From: Paracamarosporium sp. OC-R06-R3
Taxonomy: Eukaryota; Ascomycota; Dothideomycetes; Pleosporales; Didymosphaeriaceae
Length of the DNA stretch: 64,000 bases
NCBI GenBank assembly: GCA_019828545.1
Contig: JACVRA010000202.1
Location: 434,001-498,000, forward strand
Direction of reading: 5' to 3'
Positions 10,115 through 21,763 of the stretch are shown here, in pieces. The translations under genes were made by a program, and so were the position numbers. Within the stretch, counting starts at the first letter, position 1; every line of letters starts with the position of its first letter. The notes below the pieces were generated by a model, which saw only the letters and a list, made by a program, of their open reading frames with translations, made no database searches and had not been told where the DNA came from.

Positions 10115-12896
10115 CTAAAAGCCACCATAGCCTTGTATGCCGATATCAGGCGAGAAGTTCCACAGCATGCTGTCGGGAATGAACAGCGCACTCAAATCGG
10201 CGTCTGAGCCTGTGCTCAGATCAAACTGAGTGAAGTCGAAGTTTGGATCGAAGTTGCCCTGAGGCATGCCCATCATGTCTGGGGCAAGATGCTGATTTGG
10301 CATGTCCGGGTACCAGCTTTGCATCGCTGCCTCAGGCGGCGCTTGCGTCTGCTGCATCTGAGCCTGCAACTGTTGCTGTTGTGACTGCGACGGAGGCTGT
10401 GAAGAAGCCGTGTTGCTGCTTCCCATTGCGACCTCGGAAAGTAGATGGAGGGGCGTTTGATTTTGGGATGACTGACGCGAGCGTGGCTTGGACGTCGATT
10501 TTGTGGTCGAGGAGCGCGAGTCCTCGTTCGCATCTGATGATTGCTCGGTCTTCGATGCGCCCTCTTTAATATGGGCGAAGCGCTCCTGTAATCGTTTCGC
10601 CACAAAATAAAACTTGCCGTGTGGGGATTGTGCATCGCGAGATACTATGGCGTTGAACATTGTGACTAAGCGCTCGGTGTATGCTTCGATCTGGAGAAGA
10701 TCCTTGTTGATGAAGTTCCCCACTTCACCAGAACTGGTGACTGACACCCACATTTTCATCAAGCACACGATTGCGTAAATTGCACGCACACCTAGAAGAT
10801 GCTCGTTAGATGAGGGTCTGTTCCAGTATCAAAGCTACTTACAAAAGATGACAGGCAAAGTGAGTAAGATGTCAAGTGGCACGCTGAGGATGGTATCGAG
10901 GATACCATGAGTTGCCGTGAGACATTCTCCAAGCGCACCAATATGAGCAGGCCCGACGGCTTCTTTTGCGGTCACGCCAGAAGTAAATGCTTCCTGTGAG
11001 AAGGGTAGTTGGAAATCAGCGGGGCTTTGATTGTGATGAAGCGCAATTTCATGCATGTACAGATTGGTGACATGCTCAGCAAGTCGTAGAGCGGCTGTAA
11101 AACGTTAGTAGAGCCTTCGAATCAAAACATGACTGGAACTTACGATCGACCTCCTTGAACAAAGTCGCATTCTCATCTCTGAGTTGTTGGAGTTCGTTTT
11201 CGAATATTTTCAACGCATAGATAACTTTCGGCTCTGATATGGCTACCTCTACAGAAGGGTCATCCATGCAGAACTGCACGGAGATGTTTTCGCTGATGTG
11301 CGCCATCTTCACATGTTGACAGAGAATCTTGTCCGAAGGAAGTGCCTCGGGAGAAGTTTCGAGAAGCTTGACGCTCTCTTCCATGTATTTAGTCCAACGT
11401 AACAAGATTGGCCTTCGGAGCACCATGGTAATGCTCATACAGAGATAGTAGCAGACAAGGAACGTCCTGCGTGACTCAATGCTACTGGTATTTGGGTGAC
11501 ATCGTCGGAACGGCCCAACGGCTAACTTCATGACAGTCGGCGTATTTCGTCTTCCAAGGCCAAGGTCAAGGGCCATGACTGCAGCACAATTGACCATCAT
11601 GTAGAAGTTGTGCTGCTCGTAGTGTAGCGGCGGTCTATACCACAACACGCCGACTTGCAGCGCCTGGACGACTTCGAGCGATTTTTCGCCATTCCGCCAG
11701 ATGATATCTGCAAACTGGTCTTTGAGAATTTTGGTCAAATCACGCTGCACATCCTGGGAAACTAGCTGTTCAGCAGCTCCGTGAGACGAGCCGGCCAAGA
11801 TGGAGAGGAAGAGTAACGGCTTCTTGCCTCGCACCTCTCGGCTCGTGGTACCCGACGGGAAGGGCACTGCAGGGAAATGCGGACATATCTCGTTCACATA
11901 TCTCTGGAAAATGCGCTCCGCGGTCTCTGGGGCCATCAGACTATCGATCAAGTTGTTTATGTTGGAGTGGTCGGCGTGGAGGCCCTTTCTTCCAGTGCGT
12001 TTCGTATCTATATGCTCGATTAAGTCACGATGGACGGCGTCCATATCTTCGGGTATCGTCTGGTCGCGTTAGGGACGATGACAAAGCGAGAGACTCCGAC
12101 TTACGGCATTGTGACTGCTTCCGTCACCCAGCTTCCGCCGCTTGGCCTCGGGCCCACGTTGCATGCTCTGGGCAGGACCGTACCCTGGTGGTATGTCTGA
12201 ATACCGCTCCTGCGCAGATGGTCCATTTGACCAGTCATGCACTATGCTGCCCGCACTGTAACCTCCCTCGGATTGTACGTATGGGCCGGGAGCGCCCTCG
12301 TACTGTGGCATGCCTGGATGAGGCCTGGGCTCCGGAGCGCCTTTCTGCGCGTGAAGTGTCGCCGTCAGGGCATCGATCTTGCGCTCTAGCTCGGCGACGC
12401 GACTGTCGGCCTTCTTCTGGCGTTTCCGTGTTGGCGGAGTCGTGATGCATGCTCGATTAGCCTTTGCGCACCGCTTGCACGGCTGGTCCGGTCGTTCTTG
12501 GTCGCACCGCACCTTGAGTCCCCGGCAAGAGTCACAGGCACGCGGCCTCTTCAGATCGTGCGGAGACTTGCCGGAGCCAGGCGTGCCATGGGCCCTTTGA
12601 TCTTGTCAGCATGAAGACGTTCGCAAGGTCGGTGCAGTGTACCCGTCGAGATCGCCGTCGTCGTGCTCGTCCTCATCGTGCGACTCCAAGCCGGCCGGTG
12701 ACGTCTGATCTGGTGCGAGCGCAGGGTCGATGGCTGGGGGCTGCGTCTGCGCGTTGTTTGGTGTGGGCAGGTAGTATGGAGTCGCGTTGTTGTGCAGTGG
12801 CTGCGACGGGCCGGCCGTGTATGACTGCTGCGCAAGCGACCGCGGTGGCAGAGAGCTGAATTGTTGCAGCCTCGGATCAATTATCGGATCTGCCAT
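10115..12896 (-). CDS. Zn(II)2Cys6 transcription factor with fungal middle homology region
   Basis: Five exons on the minus strand: 12896-12643, 12594-12105, 12059-11144, 11094-10843, 10791-10115, closing to 614 residues. The ATG at 12896 has an A at -3 and G at +4. The Zn2Cys6 cluster has Cys at 105, 108, 115, 124, 127 and 134, followed by a basic stretch and a short coiled coil (RVAELERKIDAL). Exon 3 holds the fungal-specific middle homology region, including DLGLGRR and ESRRTFLVCYYLCMS. The C-terminus is Gln/Ser/Pro-rich, then acidic and hydrophobic, as in activation domains. The domain arrangement resembles War1-type (weak-acid response) regulators, but target genes cannot be inferred. 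Intron 1 uses the acceptor after the CTGAC branch site, which is the only choice that restores the cysteine frame. Confidence 0.88.
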
Positions 12897-13396
12897 GGTT
12901 GTTTTGGTTGTCGGCGTCGGGGAGTGCTGCACGCCGGGATTGCGGTGGTGGAGATCATGTATTGACGTAAGCGAGGCACTGCCAAGCCATCAAGTCGACG
13001 AAGCCAGAGACAAAGGTGCTGTCGCTCCAGATGCGGCCGAGATGGCGTACGTTGGATGGCGACTGAACGATCTACTACATACACATATATTGCTCTACAC
13101 GTACTAAGCTTTCCCACCTAAAGCGCATTGGCAAAACGCCATCTCGGACCCGACGACTTTCTTCAGTGCCGATTTCGTTCCCCCACCACAAAGAGAAGCG
13201 TGACCTGACCCCCACCTGGCTTCAACTCTCCTGGGTTTCAACCCAATAACGGAGTAGGCCGGGGAGGGCACAGAGGGCTTCGAAACTGAGACGAGTACTT
13301 CCCGAGAGCTCTCTGTGAGCGTGCTTCTCCCCCCGTGTCCCACTTCAGCATCTACGTCTGCGTACCATGACATGGCAACCTGACACCTTCGCTGCT
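12897..13396. other. Promoter region of the minus-strand regulator
   Basis: Five hundred bases between the regulator ATG and the stop of the molybdopterin synthase subunit. No gene recognised. Confidence 0.6.
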
Positions 13397-13687
13397 TCAC
13401 CCCGAGCTGACAGGCGGGATGATGGCCACCTCGTCGCCTTCTTTAATCACCAACCCAAGATCAGCAGCATCGTCACCATCAAGGTCAATGTATGACATGT
13501 TAACCGTCACCGCACAGCTGCTGAGCACCTTGTCCTTGATTCCTGGGTGTAAGTCCTCGAGCTTGGAAAATAAATCGCGAGCTTCCACAGGCGCGGGGAG
13601 ATGCTCGTTGGCTTTGCCTGTGAATGTCGACGCGGCAGCGAAGTACAATATCGAGAAATGACCCGCAGGTACCTTAGATGGTGCCAT
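13397..13687 (-). CDS. Molybdopterin synthase sulfur carrier subunit (MOCS2A/MoaD type)
   Basis: Single exon of 96 residues with the beta-grasp (ubiquitin-like) pattern of MoaD/MOCS2A: an N-terminal strand HFSILYFAAAS, a central LHPGIKDKVLSSCAVTVN, and the family's conserved end LVIKEGDEVAIIPPVSSG. The terminal glycine becomes a thiocarboxylate that supplies sulfur to precursor Z for molybdopterin, the cofactor of nitrate reductase, sulfite oxidase and similar enzymes. The protein ends in Ser-Ser-Gly rather than the common Gly-Gly; only the last Gly carries the thiocarboxylate. The ATG at 13687 is chosen because the frame upstream has only a TTG. It is divergent from the RNase II-like gene. 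Confidence 0.88.
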   Translation of the reverse strand: MAPSKVPAGHFSILYFAAASTFTGKANEHLPAPVEARDLFSKLEDLHPGIKDKVLSSCAVTVNMSYIDLDGDDAADLGLVIKEGDEVAIIPPVSSG

Positions 13688-14039
13688 GATGGTTGCCAAT
13701 GAATACTATCGTCCGTCAGCGCTGCCCAGCGAACTGCGAGATGTGTGGAAAGAGAAAAAAAGAAGATCAGAAAAAAGTTTGCTCCGCCCTCCAACGCAGA
13801 GCGCTGGTCGGATAATACATGCTATAATTTTTAAACTCATCACAGAATCGATAGAGTGTGCGAAAGTGACCATTGACACGTACCTGTTGTGGGTGGGATG
13901 TTGGAGGAGGAGTCGGCTCAGAGCATGTGAGCTCGTGAAGTGCGGCGACACTAAAAGCTTGGGCCACCGACGGATCGCGCCTCCCCAACTTTTCGAGATT
14001 CGGAAGGACCGACCACGGTACATCTCACAGAATCGCACT
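13688..14039. promoter_or_regulatory. Bidirectional intergenic promoter region
   Basis: The two divergent start codons are only 352 bp apart, so both promoters must lie in or overlap this interval. No TATA box is evident. Confidence 0.5.
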
Positions 14040-17000
14040 ATGATACGTTCCCAATCGTCGTGGCAGACATCAAGTATCTGTTGGCAATGCCAATGGCGTC
14101 TTGCCAACCAACGACGAACCTTCACTCAAAGAGCTTTAGGCAAAGATGGACTTGCTCCGAAAGTAGTCTTGCGCGTGCTGCGACGCGCCCTTCACGCCAC
14201 CAGACCTGTATGCCTTGCAAATCTCCACCTTCGCCTACTTTCTGTCAAGCTGACCGTTCAAGACCTCACAGATTGCCGCTGCTGCTACCTCTGCTGAACC
14301 TCCGTTAAACCCAGCACTGCAACACCCATCACGGCATAAGCTCTCTACACGGCAGCGTCTCGAGTTGTGGAACGAGCAGTTTGGCGGGCCAGATGAGGTG
14401 GCATTAAGTGCCTTCGAGAACCACCCGGCACACGGCGACATTCAAAACAACGTGGCCAAGCTCAGCTTTGCAACCAAGGCCGACGAAGACCTCAAAGAAC
14501 ATGAACAAGTGCAGGATACCGAGTACGATGACGAAGAGCTTATCACAATTGGACTCTTCTTGAAGCCAGGAGACGTGGTTGAATTGTCTCAGCCCGGGCG
14601 CGAACCGGTCTTGGCTGTATTCGTACAGCAGTTGGACCTCGTCAGCCAGTTTTACTCGGTCAACGGACGATGGTGCCACTCCCGGCTGGCTCATATATCC
14701 TTCGCCATCCCTGGCGCTATCGATCCTACGTTGTTGCAGCCATTACTACCATATCTGCCTACCAAAACGGAGGGCGCACAACCCAAACATGGTGTTCAAG
14801 TCCCGCGCGACTTAGGTGCCCCTGTCCAGGACATGCTCCTTCACCTCACAGAAGAGTCAGAGCGCATCTATCGAACGAATGCGCCAGTGCTGGACACCGC
14901 TTATGACACTCTTGCCGATGCTACCCGCACTCGAATGATGACATTGTCGCAAATTGCGAAGACGCTGCTTGCCAACCGCGACCCAAAGTGGTCACCATCT
15001 CCTGCTGCTCTGTTAGCTGTACGTAAGGCACTTAAGCACAATGAATTCCGATTCCGCTCGGACGCACGTAGTCAACGCTTAACCAACGTCTTCGCCATCA
15101 GGCCCAAAATAGATGTTGAAGTGGTAGAAACCGTACAAGAATGGGTACGAGACTATCGGGAACACGAAGCTGCACTTGCCAACGCCGGAACCGATAGAAA
15201 GCGAACGCCTAGCGCTGGTGCCCGGTACGTTCGAGATTTTGTGACGAAGGCACAGCGGCTTGTCGCGGAGAGCCGCAAACGTCGACGATCGAATCATGGG
15301 TTTGTAGGACCTGATAAATATCAAAAATCCTCAACGCAACGCTCATCCGGTATAAAGACGGTTGAGTGGGGTGAAGACTTCAACAAGTCAGATCAACAAA
15401 TCATCAGCTTTTTGCAGGCATGGGTACTTACTGAGCAATTCTCTGGTATGCCGAACCTACACTCGGCTTGCGCTTCCATTCTCCATGCGACTGGTTGCTA
15501 CAACGACCTAGACTTGCAAAAGGGACCAACACTATCCGCAATGGGAAAGTCTTCGGGCCATTTGCTTTTGCAAGAGATCGGGGTCATTACACCGTTTGAG
15601 AACCGTGCTATTTATAACGAGAACCTAATGTTACCGACTGTGCGAGTTTCTCGCAACGTTGAGCTTCTAAATACCAAAGCCGAATTGACAAGAAGAAATC
15701 CAGATTTCAAGGACGCCATGGGTGACCTGCGCCGTGATTGGGGTTCACTTACGGTTTATTGCATTGACTCCGCTGGTGCCAAAGAAATCGACGATGGCGT
15801 TTCCATCGAGAGAGTCTCCGAGAGACCATCCGAATACTGGATACATGTGCATATCGCCAACCCCACGGCTTTCTTCGACAAGACTCATGTTTTGTCTGGT
15901 CTTGCCGCTCACATGTCGGAGAGCATATACACTCCTGAAAGATCATTCCCTATGCTACCTTCTTGGGCTTCGCAGAATCACTTCAGTCTTGATAACAATC
16001 GCCCTGTGATCACTTTCAGCTCACGAATCGATGAATCTGGAAATATCCTAGAAACTAAAATTCAACATGGTATCATACGAAAAGTTGTCAGCATCACTCC
16101 CGGTGAGTTGGCGACGTATCTGGATGAGTACTCTCCAGCGGATGTCCAACGATTGGTCGTTGGAGGTGAACTCCCTGTCGAGAAAAAGAGTCGTCCTTTG
16201 CCACGATTAGCAGCTGAGCAACTCCAAGATCTACGTGATCTGTATTCAGCTGCTCAACATCTTTGGAAAGGGCGTAAAGCTGCTGGTGCGATCAGACTTG
16301 GCAATACAGAAAGAGCAGATGTGTCTGTATATGAAAAACCCGACGTAGGAGGATTGACGTGGATGCCACCTTCAATTGAAAGAGCACGTCGAGTGGTTGG
16401 TGATCCGATCATTGAGATTCGAGGTGGGAAGCCTCAAAACAATGAGCACATAATCGAGACCATCGATTCCGGTAACATTGTCGAAGAGATGATGCTTCTT
16501 GCTTGCCGCACAGCAGGATCCTGGTGTGCCGAACGTAACATTCCCGTTATGTACAGAGGTACCATAGAGTCTCCGATCTCGCCCCTCTCCCTGACACAAT
16601 TTCGCAAGAAAATTCTCCACCCTCATGTTGAGAAGTACGGATCCATTTCTATGACGGTCGGGCAGCAATACCTCATTGCTTTGGGTCGTGCCATAGCACA
16701 TTCGTCACCAATTCCCCACAATATTATTGGTACTAAGAGCTATATCAAAGTCACCAGCCCGCTGAGGCGGTTTAGCGATATGATTGCTCACTGGCAGATT
16801 GAAGCTGCATTACGATATGAAGCCCGCACTGGCCTGAGGCTCAATGGCAAAACACTAGCGCATTCGCCCCGCCCCATCTTACCTTTTTCCCAACGCCAAA
16901 TGCAGGAGTCCATCATCACACTTTCTCCTAGAGAATCGATAATAAAGACAGCTAAGGTACTCTCAAACGAATTCTGGTCGGTGCAAGCGTTCATGCGAGC

Positions 17001-17241
17001 CTATTACTACCAGGAGGCACCCTTGCCAGAAACCTTCATAGTGAGAGTCAAACGGCCAGATCCAATAGGATCGAAAGGGTTCTTCGAAGGATACAGCACC
17101 AGGGTTACGCTTGCGAATAGTCTAGATGGTGACCATCAGATTGGCGACCGTTGGGAAGCAAAGATCAGCTATATCGATGCTTTTCGCGGTCAAATTCACG
17201 CAGAACCTATCCGATTAATCCACCGAGACGAACCAATTTAA
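14040..17241 (+). CDS. Mitochondrial RNase II family exoribonuclease (cyt-4/Dss1-like)
   Basis: Two exons, 14040-14207 and 14272-17241, joined in phase 0 to 1045 residues, close to the size of Neurospora CYT-4. The first exon encodes a basic, Ser/Arg-rich presequence with no acidic residues in its first 35, typical of a mitochondrial targeting peptide. The C-terminal half is an RNB catalytic domain: the metal-binding segment CIDSAGAKEIDDGVS, then IHVHIANPTAFF, TPERSFPMLP and the late VTSPLRRFSDMIAHWQ. One of the four acidic positions is Glu (KEIDD), as in Dss1-type enzymes. Known members degrade and process mitochondrial RNA as the nuclease of the mitochondrial degradosome and affect intron turnover. 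The C-terminal 80 residues may be an S1-like fold. The splice junction is supported by frame change and a CTGAC branch site. Confidence 0.9.
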
Positions 17242-18453
17242 TGTGGAGCGTAGGGGAGGGCCAAGTTTAAGCTTTCAATAGACAAAACAATAGCAACTCA
17301 GCAACCGCGAAATCGGCGACGTACAGTTGTCTATGATGATGAGTGACCACGTTGGGGGGTATTCCCCTTGACTCGTGTATTGTGTGACCTTGAACTACAA
17401 GGCCTCACTGGTGCTTCGCTGGACCGCGAATCATCATCTGACAAATGCCCCGCGCTTGGTGATGAAGGCGTTCAAGGGTAGTCTTTACCAGTGAGGCGGT
17501 ATGTGGCGTTTGGTGCGACGGGACCACGACCTGCACGGGCAGCGCGCGGAGATCCAGCCTTTTTTTTATATTTTATTTTCCATTTTCCGTTTACCATTCT
17601 CCAATTTCATATTTAAGGTCTATGTACTAGCGGCATGTTTGTGTTTGTTGAGGTCACAGGTGGCAAAAGAGAGTAGCTGTGTGAGTACGGTGTCAATTTC
17701 CGAATGGATTGGCTGAGCCGCCAGCATTGGCTAAATGCCACAATCACACCAACTGAGGACGAGCCAACCGAAGGCGCACCCGACTCAACAGCGGTCCTCC
17801 ACTCGTGCATCCGGCCACCGGCATGAGGGCTGTCTAAGCGAAGAAAAAGCAAGGCTACAGGAACCGCCACGCAAGGCAGATGACCCGACAAGTTGGTACA
17901 TGCAGCATGGCCGGGGAAGCGTCTCCATAGGACCGGCCCGCTCGAGTGGTAAGCGTGAGATCTGTATCATGCGTCTGGTATTATACCAACCTGGTCCGCG
18001 GGTACCCATGCCGCTTTCCCTGCAGTTACATCACTTGGCGATAAGCTTGTGCGACTCGATCATGAGGCTTGTGAACAGATTCGCCCACGGCTTGGACGCA
18101 CCAAGACTAATACGGCAATACGAAACCTCGGTGAGCCATCGAGTTTTACGTCTCGGCGCGCTTTCTTTTCGCTCCAATTGAAGGTAGTCTGGCCGGACAA
18201 TGAGGCTTCAGAAGATGAAATTCCAAGCTTGGCTTATCTTTCGTGTAAGTCTTTTGTCGGTGTCTCTATAGGGTAAGTAGCTTCTTGTGGGGTCCATCCC
18301 GTCGATTGGGACTGCCCGCCTGGACCGTTCTCCGCTCTGGTCAAGGTATATAGCTCTCACGCCTATCACAGCCGTACTTCTCCGAACAATCAAGTCTGAA
18401 TCATTTAGTATCCTCTTTGAAGCCAAATCCTTGGGTGTTTTGATTGGCGCTAC
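17242..18453. other. Intergenic region with an 11-bp inverted repeat and pyrimidine tract
   Basis: Contains perfect inverted repeats at 17402-17412 and 17487-17497, and a T-rich tract around 17558-17600. The open frame at 17735-18181 lacks any recognisable domain. The 3' part must hold the promoter of the following regulator. Confidence 0.55.
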
Positions 18454-21400
18454 ATGTCGGTCTTACTCAGTATGAGTGAATCAGCACATGTGTTCAATCA
18501 TCCTAGGACGTCCGCCTCTTCTACCCAGAGTCTCCACGGTGCTCTAGTTCGATCGTCAACTCTTCCTAAAGGAAACAAAAGAAGGCATCAAGCTCAACAG
18601 CCTCGTCAGCTATTGTCGTGCACAAAGTGTCGCGAAAGAAAGGTCAAAGTAAGTAGACCCCAAGGCTCACATTGTAGGTCTGCTAAAGCTAGCCAGTGCG
18701 ATCGAACTAAGCCATGCTCAGCATGCTGCGCTCGGGGAGCACCGAAGGGATGTCATTTCATAGCGGAAGGAGGCGATTATACGCCTATTCAGCAATCCTA
18801 CGAGCTCCGAAAACTGCGTGCTGAGAACTTACGTCTAAAGGAACGACTACGCGCCTCCCAAATTCCATTGGAAGAAAATGAATCCGACCACGCAGGATCG
18901 CCAGATTCGCAATTTGGTGAACGATCAACGGTCATGTCACAGAGACGTCGCGCAACAAGACAGAAACGTTTTCAAGGATCCGAATGGTCTGATAGCATAT
19001 ATTTTGGTAGCCCAGGACTTGCCAACGTCGTGACAGATGTAGGTGTAAACTTGTCAAAGGAAACCCTACCTGACAAGCGGAGCAGTTCGCCAGCATTCAT
19101 CTTGCTCCCGGATCGTCGCAATCGCTTGCGCATCTTATGCCTCGTGGTCCTGACATGTATACCTCCACATCTCCGCCTCCTCATCCATTCGCAACTCTGT
19201 TCAAAGCAACACCCGAGGACTGCATCCCGGAGCTGTTGAGTTGTCTTCCCACCACAGATGAGCTTCTAGATTATCTAAGTTCCTTCGAGAAGCGAGTCCA
19301 TCTTTGCGCATTTCCCCATGTTCCGATGGAAATTACGCGGGGTGAAGTCGAACGTTTCCTTTCTGATCCCCGGAAAAATGCGCAAATGTGCCCCGATATG
19401 CTCGCACTCCTTTTTGCAGCCTCGGCCTTGGGTTCACAGTACTCCGCATGGGATAGATGTGGAGGCCAATGGAAGGCAGACACCATGAAAGCAGAACTAC
19501 AAAGAGGCAACGTCTACAGTCAGTGCCCAAGTAAACTCTCCTCATCGAGACTCTAACCAGACTTCCAGTCGCAGCTGCCATGCAAGCGCTTCGCATGGCT
19601 TCTTTTATGCACAAACCAACTCTACTTGGCATACAGGCCCTTATTATGATCGGTCCCTTCCTTACTAATAGCGGCCGCTTTCTCGATGCTTGGACATTGT
19701 TTGGAACCACCATCCGCCTTGCTCATTCCATTGGTTTGCATCGACACCCAAAATACCTAGATCCCGCACCACCTACACAAAGGGAATGCTCCATTCGTCA
19801 AACTCTATGGTGGTGGATGCTGCACATGGATCAAGAGTATTCCATGACTCTAGGCCGGCCGCTTGGCATCAGTGGTATTGGTGACTGTCCTCCACCGCAC
19901 GAACTTACAACAAACCCGCAGATGCTACGATTCGGGGATTTTGTCAATCACTTCACCCTCTTGGCAAGGCAAATCTTAAGCAGCGATCGCCTTACCAATA
20001 AGAAGATTGACGAGTTCACAGATCAGCTTAGGAATTTACTAGAAACTATGCCCGAGATGCTTCAATTCGACGAAACATGGCTGAGCATGGACAAGGAAGT
20101 ACCAGAATGGCCGCTTGGGACTATGGCAGCTGGTGTGTCATACTGTGACTTTGTTCACCAACATCAATATGAATCGCTTACCCAAATAGTGTTTTACTGC
20201 AAAACCCATACCTACTTGATTTTGCTCAATCGCCAGCGTATCGAAAAACGGTTGGAACAAATTTTCCATCAGCAGAACCTGTCAATGACATCAGCTTCCT
20301 CTTCGGTGTTCCCTCCGGTCAACGAATATACTGCAGCGCCGGGATCTCCAAAAGCCTCGTTGAGGGGTCGAGCCTTGGTTTTGTCGTCTTCCCAAGATCT
20401 TCTGACAGCCTTTCTCTTCTTCCACTTCCGCGTTCCGGCTGCCCAGATCACATGGGCTATGGGACAACAAGCATTCAACTCATGCATGATATTGTTACTC
20501 GACGCAATGGAGACGGGAGAACTCAGCCGGATCGACAAAGTAGAGAAGGCCTACGTCGTCTTCCAACAACTAGAGAAGAATGGGGTGCATGAGCTTGCCA
20601 GTATGGCTGTAGAGAGGGTGAGCTGGGGTTTGGCAGAACTTGGACGAATGAATCGCGCACCCGACACACACGTCAGAGCACACCCGCCCACGTTGTCGAG
20701 AATCGTGGTTTCAGGATGTGATGCCGAGATGCAGGACACAGCTGGAAATGAGGCTAGACAGGGCTCAAGAGTCATGCATGACACGGTGATGGGCAACACT
20801 GGAATGCTTCTGCTCGAAGATACAGGCCTCCAAGCTTTCGTTCCGGAGGCTTTTGCACCCTTGACCTGGAGCATGGGGCGAGGTTTCGTAGAAGGTGCAG
20901 ATTCGCGGCAGATCCAAGTGAAAGAAGAGGCAAATCAAAAGCAAGCTGAAGAGGTGCAATTAAGGGACGCAAAGACCAGGCTTCGTCAGGAAGATCGGAA
21001 TGTTCGATCTTCGGAACAGAGGCAGGATGCATCAGGGTCCCCGGGATCGGCACCAGTTAGGTTCGCGACGTTTTCGACAGCGCCCTCGCAAGGTCTTCAG
21101 CCACAGGGTCTGACAGCTCCGACATCGCCTCCGACGTCTGCCCCAACCCTGCAAGAACATCATCATCACCAGCACAGCGTAGTAGGTATACCGATGGGTC
21201 TTCATCAGATTCCGCCGCCTCATTTAAGACATCACTCGTTCCCGTTGCCACACCAGCCTTCTGCGCCACCCTTGACCTCTCAGTCGCAAGCAGTTCCCCG
21301 TCGCCGAGAGAGCCAGGATGTGAACGCAGGGAGAAGCGGGCAAGGAGGCCTCACCCATGTAATCAAAAGGGAGAGCAGTAGCTGGAATCAAGAGTTGGAT

Positions 21401-21763
21401 GCCGGCAGGTTGCATCGACCAATGCCGCAGTCTGCTTCCCTACAGCCTTCGCTGCAGAATTTACCGGAGTACGCAATGACATCGGCACCAGCACCGCCCA
21501 TGGCCTTCAACAATTACAACGTACATCCATCGTGGGCGGCCCGACCCGCGGCTCCATCATCCAGTGCTCCAGAGCCAACGATGACGTTTTCGCAAATGAT
21601 GAATCGAAACCAGGCCATCCCTGCTTACACGCAGGCAAGTGCTCCGATGAATACGTGGCAGCACATATATCCGTTGCGTTTGTCGTCTACCGGCAACGAA
21701 CCTGTGCCAGCGCCTACCCGAACGCAGGCGGAACACTTGATGACGATGGGCGAATGGAAGTGA
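18454..21763 (+). CDS. Zn(II)2Cys6 transcription factor, long form
   Basis: Four exons: 18454-18648, 18697-19038, 19086-19518, 19569-21763, closing to 1054 residues. A second in-frame ATG at 18472 could be the real start. The zinc cluster has Cys at 56, 59, 66, 72, 75 and 84, and intron 1 falls exactly before Cys66. A short leucine-containing coiled coil (ELRKLRAENLRLKERL) follows, as in dimerising members. The middle homology region spans roughly residues 290-560, with FGTTIRLAHSIGLHRHPKYL and RQTLWWWMLHMDQEYSMTLG. The last 350 residues are Gln/Pro/Ser/His-rich and disordered. Target genes are unknown and no neighbour gives a clue. The exon 2-3 junction (GTAGGT donor, acceptor at 19085) is less certain; an acceptor three bases earlier is possible. 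Confidence 0.87.
18649..18696 (+). other. 48-nt stop-free intron inside the zinc cluster
   Basis: Intron GTAAGT...CAG of 48 nt (16 codons) without an in-frame stop. Retention would insert 16 residues, including one extra Cys, between cluster cysteines 2 and 3, and would be expected to destroy DNA binding while leaving the rest of the protein readable. Confidence 0.75.
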
